Shown here: positions 31,360 through 31,374 of the stretch, piece by piece | How the letters are laid out: every line of letters begins with the position of its first letter | How positions within the stretch are numbered: position 1 is the first letter of the stretch | Source of the DNA: UBA6165 sp044233745 | GTDB taxonomy: Bacteria; Bacteroidota; Bacteroidia; Flavobacteriales_D; Crocinitomicaceae | Assembly: GCA_044233745.1 (NCBI GenBank) | Contig: JBIIJN010000024.1 | Span: 1-31,374 of the forward strand | Length of the DNA: 31,374 nucleotides | Direction of reading: 5' to 3' | Translations under genes and position numbers: made by a program | The notes under the pieces: model-generated | Told to the model about the DNA's origin: nothing | The model's database searches: none | The model's input: only the letters and a program-made list of their open reading frames with translations

Positions 31360-31374
31360 AAGTGGGCCCTACTG

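Noticed and set aside
1..31374. Mobile element, prophage or defence island
   Set aside because: No transposase, integrase, phage structural, toxin-antitoxin or nuclease gene was recognised, and base composition looks even.

Overview
The window reads as chromosomal DNA of an AT-rich member of the Bacteroidota, most likely Flavobacteriales. The grounds are a T9SS-type C-terminal sorting domain on a secreted M43 protease, a DUF5686/carboxypeptidase-regulatory outer-membrane protein, DUF2231, DUF4159 and DUF3365 families, almost no Shine-Dalgarno sequences, and repeated matches to the Bacteroidota -7 promoter box TAnnTTTG. No insertion sequence, prophage, CRISPR array, tRNA or rRNA was seen. The genes look intact and vertically inherited. 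Only the first gene is cut by the window edge.

Layout. 1-2233 (+): a 5'-truncated SAM methyltransferase, a di-heme cytochrome c peroxidase lipoprotein and a DUF2231 membrane protein. 2237-5307 (-): aroB, then a mono-heme DUF3365 lipoprotein coupled to it by a TAATG overlap, then a secreted protein of unknown function. 5308-5723 is the only long non-coding stretch; it carries a 38-bp direct repeat and four copies of TAACCGTTA. 5724-9174 (+): rsmE, DUF4159, an unknown membrane-anchored protein and murB, tightly packed. 9290-10252 (-): rlmF. 10480-12271 (+): fumarylacetoacetase and rplS, with a strong terminator. 12455-18332 (+): a four-gene envelope cassette (LysM/MltD-like protein, two SGNH proteins, MBOAT acyltransferase). 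18440-18772 (-): MazG-like pyrophosphohydrolase. 18947-19579 (+): duplicated DUF4389. 19632-22709 (-): sterol desaturase-family hydroxylase and the M43 protease. 22858-27542 (+): DUF5686, sppA and an ABM-domain protein. 27547-28464 (-): mscS-type channel. 28522-29289 (+): ElyC/YdcF-like protein. 29299-29507: a 22-bp minisatellite without a single C on the + strand. 29522-31274 (-): an FAH-family hydrolase and two unknown proteins.

How the genes fit together. Much of the window serves the cell envelope: precursor synthesis (murB), glycan O-acylation (MBOAT plus two SGNH proteins), peptidoglycan binding or remodelling (LysM/MltD-like), outer-membrane assembly (DUF5686), membrane protein quality control (SppA), osmotic protection (MscS), an ElyC-like envelope factor, and secretion (T9SS protease). 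The LysM-SGNH-SGNH-MBOAT cassette is the best candidate for an under-described system. A second theme is short-period tandem repeats, based on 7-nt units, at three separate intergenic sites.
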